Below, piece by piece: positions 1-5,899 of a stretch of 20,555 nt of DNA; position 1 is the first letter of the stretch, and the number at the start of each line of letters is the position of its first letter. Source of the DNA: Bacteroidaceae bacterium (GTDB taxonomy: Bacteria; Bacteroidota; Bacteroidia; Bacteroidales; Bacteroidaceae); the NCBI GenBank assembly GCA_900770665.1, contig CAAGKZ010000011.1, forward strand, positions 1 to 20,555, in the 5' to 3' direction. A program made the translations under genes and the position numbers. A model generated the notes under the pieces. That model was not told the DNA's origin. It saw only the letters and a program-made list of their open reading frames with translations, and did no database searches.

Positions 1-126
1 GAGATCCTTTGACAATCCTTGCTTATCGCAACCTACACGGCGCAAACTTCGCCTGCGCTACGTGTAACCAACTGCTGCAAGCATTGTCGAACTAAAGTTT
101 CGTCACTGCGTTCTGTCGGAATGACA
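1..126. repeat. Palindromic dispersed repeat, left copy of window-end inverted pair
   Basis: This segment is the reverse complement of 20430-20555 with one mismatch (position 120 against 20436), and identity stops abruptly after 126 bases. It is itself foldable. GACAATCCTTGC at 11-22 pairs with GCAAGCATTGTC at 77-88 with one mismatch. TACACGGCGCA at 34-44 pairs with TGCGC plus CGTGTA at 54-66 around a two-base bulge. No open frame of note lies in it. The structure fits an intergenic palindromic repeat family; that other copies exist in the genome is an inference from the two copies here and from the window ending exactly at them. Confidence 0.9.
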
Positions 127-198
127 TTACAGAGGCATCCTGGGTCAACAGCCATTTTATTACCTTAATTTTTAGACAAAAGAACATAAGAACAGAAG

Positions 199-358
199 AG
201 CCTTCCAGTATTAGATAGCTGTGTCGCATAGTTTCACTTGCGAGAATAAATAATTAGTGTCTGCGACAATTGGAAAACAAGTTCTCACCTTGTCTCAGAC
301 ACTGATTATTAAAAGTTGGAAAATTATTTCCAACACTATATCTAATAACCAAAAGGCT
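199..358. other. Candidate structured element (nested inverted repeats)
   Basis: An outer stem is formed by AGCCTT (199-204) with AAGGCT (353-358) and TATTAGAT (209-216) with ATCTAATA (340-347). Inside it, 249-263 pairs with 296-310 over 15 positions with one G-T, and continues after one mismatch as GACAA (265-269) with TTGTC (290-294). A second inner hairpin is GTTGGAAA (315-322) with TTTCCAAC (327-334). A competing or pseudoknotted pairing is TGTCGCA (222-228) with TGCGACA (262-268). The arrangement could be a non-coding RNA or a small non-autonomous mobile element. I recognise no named RNA family and no clear promoter on either strand. Confidence 0.4.
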
Positions 359-401
359 TGTCTTTATCGCAGGTATAGGGGCTTATAATTGAATCTTATA
401 T

Positions 402-419
402 AACCAACGAATGTTGGTT
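402..419. repeat. Small perfect hairpin
   Basis: AACCAAC (402-408) and GTTGGTT (413-419) form a 7-bp stem with a GAAT loop. No T tract follows on either strand, so it is not a standard intrinsic terminator. It lies between the abiEii stop and the larger structured element. Confidence 0.5.
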
Positions 420-493
420 TATGTACTTCTGTCCTAAATTATTTGTATTATCTTCGTGTTATCCGACCTAGAATGTTACATATTAATCTTATT

Positions 494-1288
494 TTATTTT
501 TGCAGCCTATCTATTAACATAGAGCGAACAACCTCATACCCCTCTTGAGGATTAAAGTTTTCATCAGGACGAAGCAATTGTTGAGTATCTCCCAAAAACT
601 CTTCATCTTGCATCTTGTCTTCCATGTTAATAATAAACTCCTTATATGTAGGAATATGATCAACCACGAAATCCATATACTGATGATAGCATTTCAGTAC
701 ATTATCAATATTAAGATCTTTGGTTGTCAAAGCCTTGTATAAATCATACAAGTCTCTTCCTTTTCGTCTCTGATATAGTGCTCTCAGTTTTGTGCCTACA
801 AGTTCATCAAGTTGGTAAGTGAGAACATTGCATTCTCCTTGATACCACTTGTTTGAAACTGTAAATGGAATTTCTTGCATAGGTAACACATTAAAGTGTT
901 CCTTACAGTTTATTTCTACCTTCAAGTGAATAGGTACAACAGGAGGTATTTCGGACTCCATTCTAAATATCAAAGTATTATTGTTTCTCTTCTGTTTAAT
1001 CTTCGGTTCCCCAAGGAAAGACAATGCTTCTCTAATATGGTCATATGTCTCTTTAATAGGTTCCGCTTTAATCTGAACCAAGTCAATATCCTCACTATAA
1101 CGAGGTTGGGGCGAAAGATATAGCTTGTGCAGAGCTGTACCACCACGAAACGCAAGATGAGAAGCTAAATACTCATCTTTATAAATTTCAGTCAAGGCTC
1201 TACATATAAGCAAATCTTGTTCTACCTGTTCTGATTCAGTCCAGGGAACAACTTCATTCCATTCTCTAATCGCAAATTCGGGTATCAT
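494..1288 (-). CDS. abiEii: AbiEii/AbiGii-family nucleotidyltransferase toxin
   Basis: A 264-residue protein of the AbiEii/AbiGii toxin family (DUF1814, nucleotidyltransferase fold). Family members are the toxin half of type IV toxin-antitoxin systems that arrest growth and abort phage infection; characterised relatives transfer nucleotides, in some cases to tRNA acceptor stems. The family motifs are all visible: GGTALHKLYL at residues 49-58, the metal-binding SEDIDL at 65-70, KVEIN at 123-127 as a likely third acidic strand, and KLRALYQRRKGRDLYDL near 167-183. The length is normal and the frame intact. Its start overlaps the stop of the upstream abiEi gene by four bases (ATGA), which implies translational coupling with antitoxin made first. 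The gene is visibly more AT-rich than the host genes at the right of the window, consistent with transfer. Family assignment is firm; the exact target is unknown. Confidence 0.9.
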   Translation of the reverse strand: MIPEFAIREWNEVVPWTESEQVEQDLLICRALTEIYKDEYLASHLAFRGGTALHKLYLSPQPRYSEDIDLVQIKAEPIKETYDHIREALSFLGEPKIKQKRNNNTLIFRMESEIPPVVPIHLKVEINCKEHFNVLPMQEIPFTVSNKWYQGECNVLTYQLDELVGTKLRALYQRRKGRDLYDLYKALTTKDLNIDNVLKCYHQYMDFVVDHIPTYKEFIINMEDKMQDEEFLGDTQQLLRPDENFNPQEGYEVVRSMLIDRLQK

Positions 1289-2097
1289 TCGTCTATTTCT
1301 ATTTCTTGGTTAATAATTATTTTCCATTTTTTGTCAATCTCACAATCTTCTGTTGATTTACCAATTTTGAATGGAACATTTCTCGTTGTTAAGGAAAGAG
1401 GGAACTTGGATTTAAATATATCTGAAAGATCTTCTCTTTCTAGAACGGATTCTAATATATATCCTAATCTTTGATAAATAGGGGTCGGTGCAAGGTCGAA
1501 GAAATCTTTATTTAATTTGTCAAAATCAATACTATCGACCAATTCATTTAGGACTGTACACACTCTATTCAAACCTCCTACATGTTTTTCATTTTCTATT
1601 AAATCTAAGGCTGTCAATTCTGGAGTTGCCACATTCACATAACCAGATTGAGCCTTATGGCTTCTAATATACTTCTCAGGAATATTTTTCTTAGAGAAGA
1701 AAAGAATAGATGTACCTGTTTTGACTGTATTTCTCAATTTAGGAGCCTCAGTCATAACAGAAAAGGTTTGCGCTCTTTGATGTGATGCTCCATAGAAAGA
1801 TGCAGCATTAAGCAAACTGACATAATACTTCTTGTTCAAGAATGACATTAATGCGTCAATGTAAAATACAGGTGGTATAATTGCTTTTAGGGCAAATTCA
1901 ATTGGCATGATAACATAAAACCCTTTCCAAGGAGAAATAATTTTCTTCTTTATAGTTAGGCGATATAAAGAGGTTCTTACATAGGCATCACCAAATTGAG
2001 GAAAGTTCTTTTTAACATCCTCAATAGTGAAAGTGTAATAACCTCTCATTACTTTTTCATCAATCCAATCTGATATACTATAATCTTGCTGTTTCAT
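1285..2097 (-). CDS. abiEi: AbiEi-family antitoxin / transcriptional autoregulator
   Basis: A 270-residue protein directly upstream of and overlapping the AbiEii toxin gene. An N-terminal winged-helix region spans about residues 10-66 (the segment SLYRLTIKKKIISPWKGFY is typical of the AbiEi wing). It is followed by the alpha/beta antitoxin domain beginning near residue 75, where YYVSLLNAASFYGASHQRAQ at about 92-111 is the conserved family segment. In known AbiE systems the AbiEi protein neutralises the toxin without forming a stable complex with it and represses its own operon by binding inverted repeats. A suitable palindrome and a TAnnTTTG promoter lie just upstream (2104-2124). The ATG at 2097 is the first in frame and fits that promoter. 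Assignment rests on gene order and domain pattern. Confidence 0.85.
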   Translation of the reverse strand: MKQQDYSISDWIDEKVMRGYYTFTIEDVKKNFPQFGDAYVRTSLYRLTIKKKIISPWKGFYVIMPIEFALKAIIPPVFYIDALMSFLNKKYYVSLLNAASFYGASHQRAQTFSVMTEAPKLRNTVKTGTSILFFSKKNIPEKYIRSHKAQSGYVNVATPELTALDLIENEKHVGGLNRVCTVLNELVDSIDFDKLNKDFFDLAPTPIYQRLGYILESVLEREDLSDIFKSKFPLSLTTRNVPFKIGKSTEDCEIDKKWKIIINQEIEIDE

Positions 2098-2103
2098 ATA
2101 TTC

Positions 2104-2148
2104 TGCAATATGATTGCAAATATAATCAATTTATGATGATTATCGCAA
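2104..2148 (-). promoter_or_regulatory. abiE promoter with overlapping palindromic operator candidate
   Basis: On the minus strand, TATATTTG (2117-2124) matches the Bacteroidota -7 consensus TAnnTTTG, and a TTG at 2146-2148 lies 21 bases upstream as a possible -33 element. A perfect palindrome, TGCAAT-ATG-ATTGCA (2104-2118), overlaps the downstream edge of the -7 box. A repressor bound there would block initiation, which fits AbiEi autoregulation. Another ATTGCA occurs at 2153-2158. Confidence 0.55.
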
Positions 2149-2164
2149 GTTCATTGCATGTTTT

Positions 2165-2545
2165 TTATTCTACTTGATAATATTTGTCATTTCTCTCACT
2201 TTTTAATGCTATAAACAGATTAATTTCACTCTTATTTCTCATACACAAACCCTCCAACACCTTTTGTCTTATTCTGCTCGCCACATAGGTGTTCAACCTG
2301 AATGCAAGAGCAATGACCACTTTAAGATTGTAGAATGCAGCCCAACTTGCGGGGGTAGCCAAATCACATCGTTGGGTGCTTACAGAGCAAAGTGTTCCAC
2401 TCTTGTATATTGCTTTTATGGCAGTTCGGAGTGTCGGGGCTATCACTCCGAATAACTCCACCAATTCCATTTCAAACATCCAAACATTACCGCTTGGGAT
2501 ATTCACTCTGCCATTCTCGCTGATTGTTATAATTGCTCGTTCCAT
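2165..2545 (-). CDS. Conserved small protein of Bacteroidales integrative elements, function unknown
   Basis: A 126-residue protein. I recognise the pattern from small proteins often found beside tyrosine recombinases in Bacteroides-type integrative elements, but know of no assigned function. Residues about 25-52 (ELVELFGVIAPTLRTAIKAI) read like a helix-turn-helix resembling the start of RhuM-like proteins. Residues 73-92 are a second conserved helical segment (NLKVVIALAFRLNTYVASRI). Its ATG lies two bases after the stop codon of the recombinase remnant, so it was probably the second gene of that operon. No membrane segment or signal peptide is visible. It could be a DNA-binding accessory factor; this is inference. 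Confidence 0.55.
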   Translation of the reverse strand: MERAIITISENGRVNIPSGNVWMFEMELVELFGVIAPTLRTAIKAIYKSGTLCSVSTQRCDLATPASWAAFYNLKVVIALAFRLNTYVASRIRQKVLEGLCMRNKSEINLFIALKSERNDKYYQVE

Positions 2546-2547
2546 AG

Positions 2548-2827
2548 TTACATTGCGATTGAAATTTCACTAAACGATTGATTAAGTCTGTTGCCGAACA
2601 TCGTCAAATCCTTGTCAATTTTCTCAAAGGTAATCTTTGCATACTTTTGTGTAGTGGTTATGTTCGTATGTCCCAACACACGGCTGACACTCTATTGGAA
2701 CACCCTTACTGAGAGCAAGCGTTGTGAATCGATGGCGTCTTAAATGGAATGAAATATCCTTTGAGATTCCACACCCTTTTATCATCTTTTTCAGTGCTTT
2801 GTGGATTTTCCAATAGTATATTACAAC
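2548..2827 (-). pseudogene. Tyrosine recombinase (integrase) C-terminal remnant, frameshifted
   Basis: Read on the minus strand, this is the catalytic end of a phage/transposon-type tyrosine recombinase in two frames. The upstream part reads YYWKIHKALKKMIKGC, then SFHLRRHRFTTLALSKGVPIE (split here for length), carrying the H-x-x-R box. After a frameshift at about 2691-2694 it continues VSRVLGHTNITTTQKYAKIT, which holds the LGH motif and the catalytic tyrosine, and ends SFSEISIAM at the stop at 2548-2550. The upstream frame meets a stop at 2828-2830, and the N-terminal two thirds are absent. The joint SKGVPIE to VSRVLGH is normally continuous in these enzymes, so the break is a small indel. 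It is the scar of a mobile element that probably delivered the neighbouring accessory genes. Confidence 0.8.
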
Positions 2828-2830
2828 TTA

Positions 2831-3165
2831 TTCCCTTTACAAATACTCTGGTTTCTAATGCGAAGTCGGGGTATTTAATCGATAAGTAATGAAGTTGAAT
2901 ATGCTTATTTCTTAAAATTCGGTAATTTGGCGCGGATTTGTTCGGTGATTTGGTTTTTACATAATAGTACTATCCATATTTTTGTGTAAATAGAGATTGC
3001 AGGGTTTACAATACGAACTCTGTAATTTTTTCTATCCTGTTTTTACAAACCAAAGACCGAGTACCACCTTTGAATTTTTGATGATTTTTCAAATGCAAAG
3101 ATGCGAAAGAAGTTTCTCCAAACAAAATATTTATTCATTTGTTTCCTAATTTGGAAACTTTGTTT
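2831..3165. other. Gene-free AT-rich stretch between the integrase remnant and the HTH operon
   Basis: No credible gene is seen. A short open minus-strand frame (ending KLPNFKK before a TAA near 2909) could be the tail of another decayed gene, but I do not recognise it. At the right end, inverted repeats AAACAAA...TTTGTTT and GTTTCC-taattt-GGAAAC (3141-3158) lead into the promoter of the next operon. Confidence 0.5.
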
Positions 3166-3173
3166 TAGATTTG
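3141..3173 (+). promoter_or_regulatory. Promoter and palindromic operator candidate of the HTH-DUF3990 operon
   Basis: TAGATTTG (3166-3173) matches the Bacteroidota -7 consensus TAnnTTTG. Immediately upstream is the inverted repeat GTTTCC-taattt-GGAAAC (3141-3158), placed where a repressor would block polymerase. The first product of the operon is an HTH protein, so autorepression is a natural guess. No well-spaced -33 element is obvious. The promoter position argues against the TTG at 3171 as the translation start. Confidence 0.5.
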
Positions 3174-3191
3174 CAAAAAAGATTTGCTAAT

Positions 3192-3620
3192 ATGACTGCT
3201 GGGATAGATAATATTGGTGCAATGATTCGTGATGAGCGCTTGCGTCGTGGTATGACGCAAGAGGAGCTTGGCGAGTTGGTTGGTGTGGGTAAAGCGCAAA
3301 TCTCAAAGATTGAGAGTGGCAAGGGGCTTACCATTAAAACAGTGACAAAGGTGCTTGGTGCTTTGGGTCTTTCTGCTTCTGTGAGCCTTAAAAGTGAACA
3401 GAGGATAGGTCGCAGGGTTGTGGGGTATATTGTTGCTGCCATAAATGAGTTTGCTGCAGCCCACAGGATGACTATGCGTGAGGCCGGTAATTATCTGTTG
3501 CGTTACAAGGGAGTTGATTTTCTGTCCGAGCATTATGAGGCTGAACATCTGTTGTCTTTGGATGACAGCGTGCAGGATTTGACTCGTGTATGCATTAATA
3601 ATGGAGGAGGTGTACAATGA
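3192..3620 (+). CDS. XRE-type HTH regulator fused to a DUF3791-like domain
   Basis: A 142-residue protein if started at the ATG at 3192. A longer TTG start at 3171 adds seven residues but lies inside the promoter. Residues about 8-58 form a Cro/C1-type helix-turn-helix (RLRRGMTQEELGELVGVGKA followed by QISKIESGKG). Residues about 75-132 match the pattern of DUF3791: a hydrophobic helix VVGYIVAAINEFA, then NYLLRYKGVDFLSEHYEAEH. DUF3791 proteins are usually small stand-alone partners encoded beside DUF3990 genes, so the fusion joins DNA binding and partner functions. The stop overlaps the next start by four bases (ATGA at 3617-3620). The likely role is antitoxin and autoregulator of the operon; this is inferred from context, not shown. 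Confidence 0.75.
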   Translation: MTAGIDNIGAMIRDERLRRGMTQEELGELVGVGKAQISKIESGKGLTIKTVTKVLGALGLSASVSLKSEQRIGRRVVGYIVAAINEFAAAHRMTMREAGNYLLRYKGVDFLSEHYEAEHLLSLDDSVQDLTRVCINNGGGVQ

Positions 3621-4084
3621 AACTTTATCATGGTTCTAATGTGGTCATTGAAGAGATTGACCTTGCAAAATGTAAACCATACAAGGATTTTGGACAGGGC
3701 TTTTATTTGACCGAGATTAAAGAGCAGGCTTTTGAAATGGCCAAGCGCACAGCAAAGATTTATGGTGGTAATCCTGTTGTCAATGAGTTTGAATTTGATG
3801 AGTTGGCATTGGACAATTTGAACGTCAAACGTTTTGATGAACCATCAGAGGAATGGGCGTTGTTTGTTATGGCAAATCGCAGTAAGAATAATGTTCATCC
3901 TACTCATACTTTTGATATTGTGATTGGTCCTGTCGCCGATGATACAATCGCAACGCTGTTTCGTAACTTTGATGATGGTATCATTGATTTGTCTATGCTT
4001 GTGAATGGTTTGCGTTATAAGAAAATTTCGTCGCAATATTTCTTTCACTCGGCTGTTGCCATAAAATATCTTAAGAAATTATGA
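3617..4084 (+). CDS. DUF3990-family protein, putative ADP-ribosyltransferase-like toxin
   Basis: A 155-residue protein with the DUF3990 signature: LYHGS at residues 3-7, DFGQGFYLTEIKEQA at 24-38, and FDIVIGPVADD at 99-109. The LYHGS and GFYLT segments resemble the first two motifs of the H-Y type ADP-ribosyltransferase fold, and members are suspected to modify a host target with NAD. I know of no firm biochemical proof for this branch. There is no signal peptide or membrane segment, so it is expected to be cytoplasmic. It overlaps both neighbours by four bases, which implies tightly coupled expression, as expected for a toxin between its partners. The frame is intact. The family call is strong; the toxin call is inference. 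Confidence 0.75.
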   Translation: MKLYHGSNVVIEEIDLAKCKPYKDFGQGFYLTEIKEQAFEMAKRTAKIYGGNPVVNEFEFDELALDNLNVKRFDEPSEEWALFVMANRSKNNVHPTHTFDIVIGPVADDTIATLFRNFDDGIIDLSMLVNGLRYKKISSQYFFHSAVAIKYLKKL

Positions 4085-4302
4085 ACAAGAGAATGCAATA
4101 CCTTGTAGAAGGTATAACAAAGGATATAGTCTGTTTCCTGATGGAAGAAGAGGGGTATGAGTTGACGGAAGCTCTTGGTGTTTTTTATAATTCCGAGACT
4201 TTTGCAAAACTTACAGACGAGGAGACAGGTCTCTACATTGAGAGTTCTTCCTTTGTCTATGAGATTTTGAAAAGCGAACTTAAATACGGCAAAATACAAT
4301 AG
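4081..4302 (+). CDS. Small acidic protein of the DUF3990 operon, function unknown
   Basis: A 73-residue acidic protein starting with the ATGA overlap at 4081-4084. It is predicted mostly helical, with the recognisable segments DIVCFLMEEEGYELTEAL (about residues 15-32) and SETFAKLTDEETGLYIESSS (about 38-57). I recall such a small third gene as a common companion of DUF3791/DUF3990 pairs in Bacteroidota, with no function assigned. Its acidity and size fit a partner or inhibitor that sits on the DUF3990 protein, but there is no direct evidence. No membrane segment. The operon ends at the terminator at 4338-4378. Confidence 0.65.
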   Translation: MNKRMQYLVEGITKDIVCFLMEEEGYELTEALGVFYNSETFAKLTDEETGLYIESSSFVYEILKSELKYGKIQ

Positions 4303-4337
4303 TCGTAGATTCTATTATTTATTTAAAATAAATAATA

Positions 4338-4378
4338 AACCTCGCGAGTAGTCAATAACGGCTACTCGCGAGGTTTTT
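4338..4378. terminator. Strong bidirectional terminator hairpin (left copy)
   Basis: AACCTCGCGAGTAG (4338-4351) pairs perfectly with CTACTCGCGAGGTT (4362-4375) around a 10-base loop, followed by T residues and preceded by A residues, so it can work in both directions. It closes the DUF3990 operon. It is a diverged copy of the hairpin at 5858-5897, from which the stem differs by one compensated base pair. Confidence 0.9.
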
Positions 4379-4380
4379 GT

Positions 4381-4434
4381 TTAAATCCCCCTCAGTGTCT
4401 GCTGTAGGAGTGCGCCGATTTCGTCGTCACCGCT
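4381..4434 (-). pseudogene. 17-codon 3' relic of a paralogue of the 77-residue gene at 5900-6133
   Basis: Read on the minus strand, this encodes SGDDEIGALLQQTLRGI and a stop, identical in protein to the end of the gene at 5900-6133. The DNA differs at 7 of 54 positions, all synonymous. Homology stops exactly at 4434, where the next codon is a TAG. Together with the attached terminator (4338-4378) it is the truncated end of a second gene copy that must have evolved under protein-level selection before it was cut off. Confidence 0.85.
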
Positions 4435-4437
4435 CTA

Positions 4438-4552
4438 TGCAGATGAAAAATGTGTAAAAAACAAAAAAATTATCTGGCTTCGTACTTAGTTTGTTATTAA
4501 AACATTATATTTGCAGACGAAAACTGTGTAAATACACAAAAAAAGTATCTGC
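4438..4552. repeat. Imperfect direct repeat of the ATPase leader (74-bp offset)
   Basis: About 40 bases at 4438-4477 (starting TGCAGATGAAAAATGTGTAA) recur at 4512-4552 (starting TGCAGACGAAAACTGTGTAA) with several mismatches. The second copy is the untranslated leader of the ATPase gene and contains a perfect palindrome, TGTGTA-AA-TACACA (4525-4538), which is degenerate in the first copy. The left copy begins three bases after the truncated gene relic ends, so it may mark a recombination joint. Confidence 0.65.
4506..4538 (+). promoter_or_regulatory. Promoter of the ATPase gene with leader palindrome
   Basis: TATATTTG (4506-4513) is a match to the Bacteroidota -7 box, placing the transcript start near 4520. 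The palindrome TGTGTA-AA-TACACA (4525-4538) would then lie at the very start of the mRNA or act as an operator. No clear -33 element is seen at the usual distance. Confidence 0.5.
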
Positions 4553-5791
4553 ATGAAATTTGAAAGAGGGTATTACATTGAAAGGTTGATAAGTAGCAAG
4601 CACAATCATTTGATAAAGATTGTTACCGGGTTACGGCGCGTTGGCAAATCGTATCTGTTATTCAATCTTTATAAGCAACATCTTTTAGATAATGGTGTTG
4701 ATGCCGGTCATATCATTGAATTGCAGCTTGATTCTTTTGCGCACCGGAAATATCGCAAGGCTGAAACTTTGTATGAATATGTCGAGAATCTGACAAAGCA
4801 AGATTCCCAGATGTATTATGTGATGATTGACGAAGTTCAGATGCTGGAGGATTTCGTAGATGTACTCAATGGCTTCCTGCACATAGACAACCTTGATGTA
4901 TATGTGACAGGAAGTAATGCAAAGTTCCTTTCTTCTGATATTGTTACTGAGTTTAGAGGGCGCGGAGTTCAAATTCATCTTCAACCGTTGTCGTTTAAGG
5001 AAATAAAAGAAAAGTCAGATGAAGAAACCTCTTCATTGTGGCGAGATTACATTTATTATGGAGGGTTGCCGATGGTTGTCATAGAGAAGGAAAAAGCTCG
5101 AAAAGCTGAAATACTTCAAGAGTTACTTAAAGAGACATATTTAAGCGATATAATCAATCGCAATAGCGTGAAAAATGATGCTGAATTAGAAGAATTATTT
5201 AGTCTCTTGGCATCTAATATAGGGTCATTGACTAATCCCAGCAAATTGGCAAACACATTTATTAGTGAGAAAAAGGTGAAAATAAGCCACAATACAATAA
5301 AAACTTATATAGATTATTTTATTGATTCTTTTCTAATTGGCAAAGCTGTACGCTATGATGTTAGAGGAAAGAGGTATATAGATACTCCTTATAAATATTA
5401 TTTTTCTGACCTTGGGTTGCGTAATGCACTTTTAAATTTCCGACAAGTAGAACCAACTCATATTATGGAGAATATCATATATAACCATTTGATAGGTAAT
5501 GGTTATAAGGTGGATGTTGGTTGCGTTACTTTCTATCAAAAAGATGATGAAGGTAAGACTATCAGAACCACACTCGAAATAGATTTTGTATGTAATAAAG
5601 GAAGTGAAAGAGTGTATATACAATCTGCTTATTCTTTACCTGACGAAGATAAACGGAAGCAGGAACAACGTTCACTAACCCTTACTGATGACTCTTTTAC
5701 AAAAATTATTATCACAACAGATGACATACCTAGACATAATATGCCAAATGGAATTGTAATGATGAATGTCTTTGATTACCTTCTGAATTAA
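4553..5791 (+). CDS. AAA-family ATPase with C-terminal DUF4143 domain
   Basis: A 412-residue protein of the AAA_14/DUF4143 family that is strongly expanded in Bacteroidota. The N-terminal ATPase domain shows Walker A GLRRVGKS (26-33), Walker B YVMIDEVQ (89-96), sensor-like VTGSNAKFL (118-126) and FRGRG (134-138). The DUF4143 part starts near residue 200. The end contains a PD-(D/E)XK-like pattern: EN at 306-307, EIDF at 342-345, and YIQSAY (355-360), where a nuclease would normally have a lysine, so a nuclease activity is doubtful. The cellular role of these proteins is not established. The gene is isolated, with its own promoter and the terminator at 5856-5897. Its 3' half is visibly more AT-rich than its 5' half. 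It sits between two copies of the same terminator and gene end. Confidence 0.85.
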   Translation: MKFERGYYIERLISSKHNHLIKIVTGLRRVGKSYLLFNLYKQHLLDNGVDAGHIIELQLDSFAHRKYRKAETLYEYVENLTKQDSQMYYVMIDEVQMLEDFVDVLNGFLHIDNLDVYVTGSNAKFLSSDIVTEFRGRGVQIHLQPLSFKEIKEKSDEETSSLWRDYIYYGGLPMVVIEKEKARKAEILQELLKETYLSDIINRNSVKNDAELEELFSLLASNIGSLTNPSKLANTFISEKKVKISHNTIKTYIDYFIDSFLIGKAVRYDVRGKRYIDTPYKYYFSDLGLRNALLNFRQVEPTHIMENIIYNHLIGNGYKVDVGCVTFYQKDDEGKTIRTTLEIDFVCNKGSERVYIQSAYSLPDEDKRKQEQRSLTLTDDSFTKIIITTDDIPRHNMPNGIVMMNVFDYLLN

Positions 5792-5855
5792 TGATTCATA
5801 ATCAGATAAACACTTAGAGCTTTATTACATTGCTTTTTTTGATTCTTTAAAATCT

Positions 5856-5897
5856 AAACCGCGCGAGTAGCTAACAATGACTACTCGCGCGGTTTTT
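5856..5897. terminator. Strong bidirectional terminator hairpin (right copy)
   Basis: AAACCGCGCGAGTAG (5856-5870) pairs with CTACTCGCGCGGTTT (5881-5895) around a 10-base loop, with T residues after it and A residues before it. It ends both the plus-strand ATPase gene and the minus-strand gene at 5900-6133. One stem pair (G-C here, T-A in the left copy) is changed on both sides, preserving the hairpin. Confidence 0.9.
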
Positions 5898-5899
5898 GT

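Larger units (their letters stand above)
127..493. other. Gene-free region with nested inverted repeats
   Basis: I see no convincing coding frame in these 367 bases. The region is AT-rich and contains several inverted repeats, listed separately (199-358 and 402-419). It lies downstream of the minus-strand abiE genes, but I see no standard U-tract terminator for them. No tRNA-like cloverleaf was found. Confidence 0.6.

Noticed and set aside
199..358. Retron, group II intron or diversity-generating RNA element
   Set aside because: No reverse transcriptase gene or recognisable intron domain lies in the window, and the fold does not match a pattern I can name.
2264..2573. Plus-strand open frames opposite the 126-residue gene
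   Set aside because: The minus-strand frame matches a recognisable conserved small protein in operon position with the recombinase remnant. The plus-strand frames show no such pattern.
3171..3191. TTG start extending the HTH protein by seven residues
   Set aside because: The TTG lies within the TAGATTTG promoter element, so the transcript would start after it. The ATG at 3192 is preferred.
4338..5897. Paired terminators as att-site duplications of an integrated element
   Set aside because: The two copies differ at several positions with synonymous and compensatory changes, so they are long diverged and not a direct integration duplication. No integrase lies between them.
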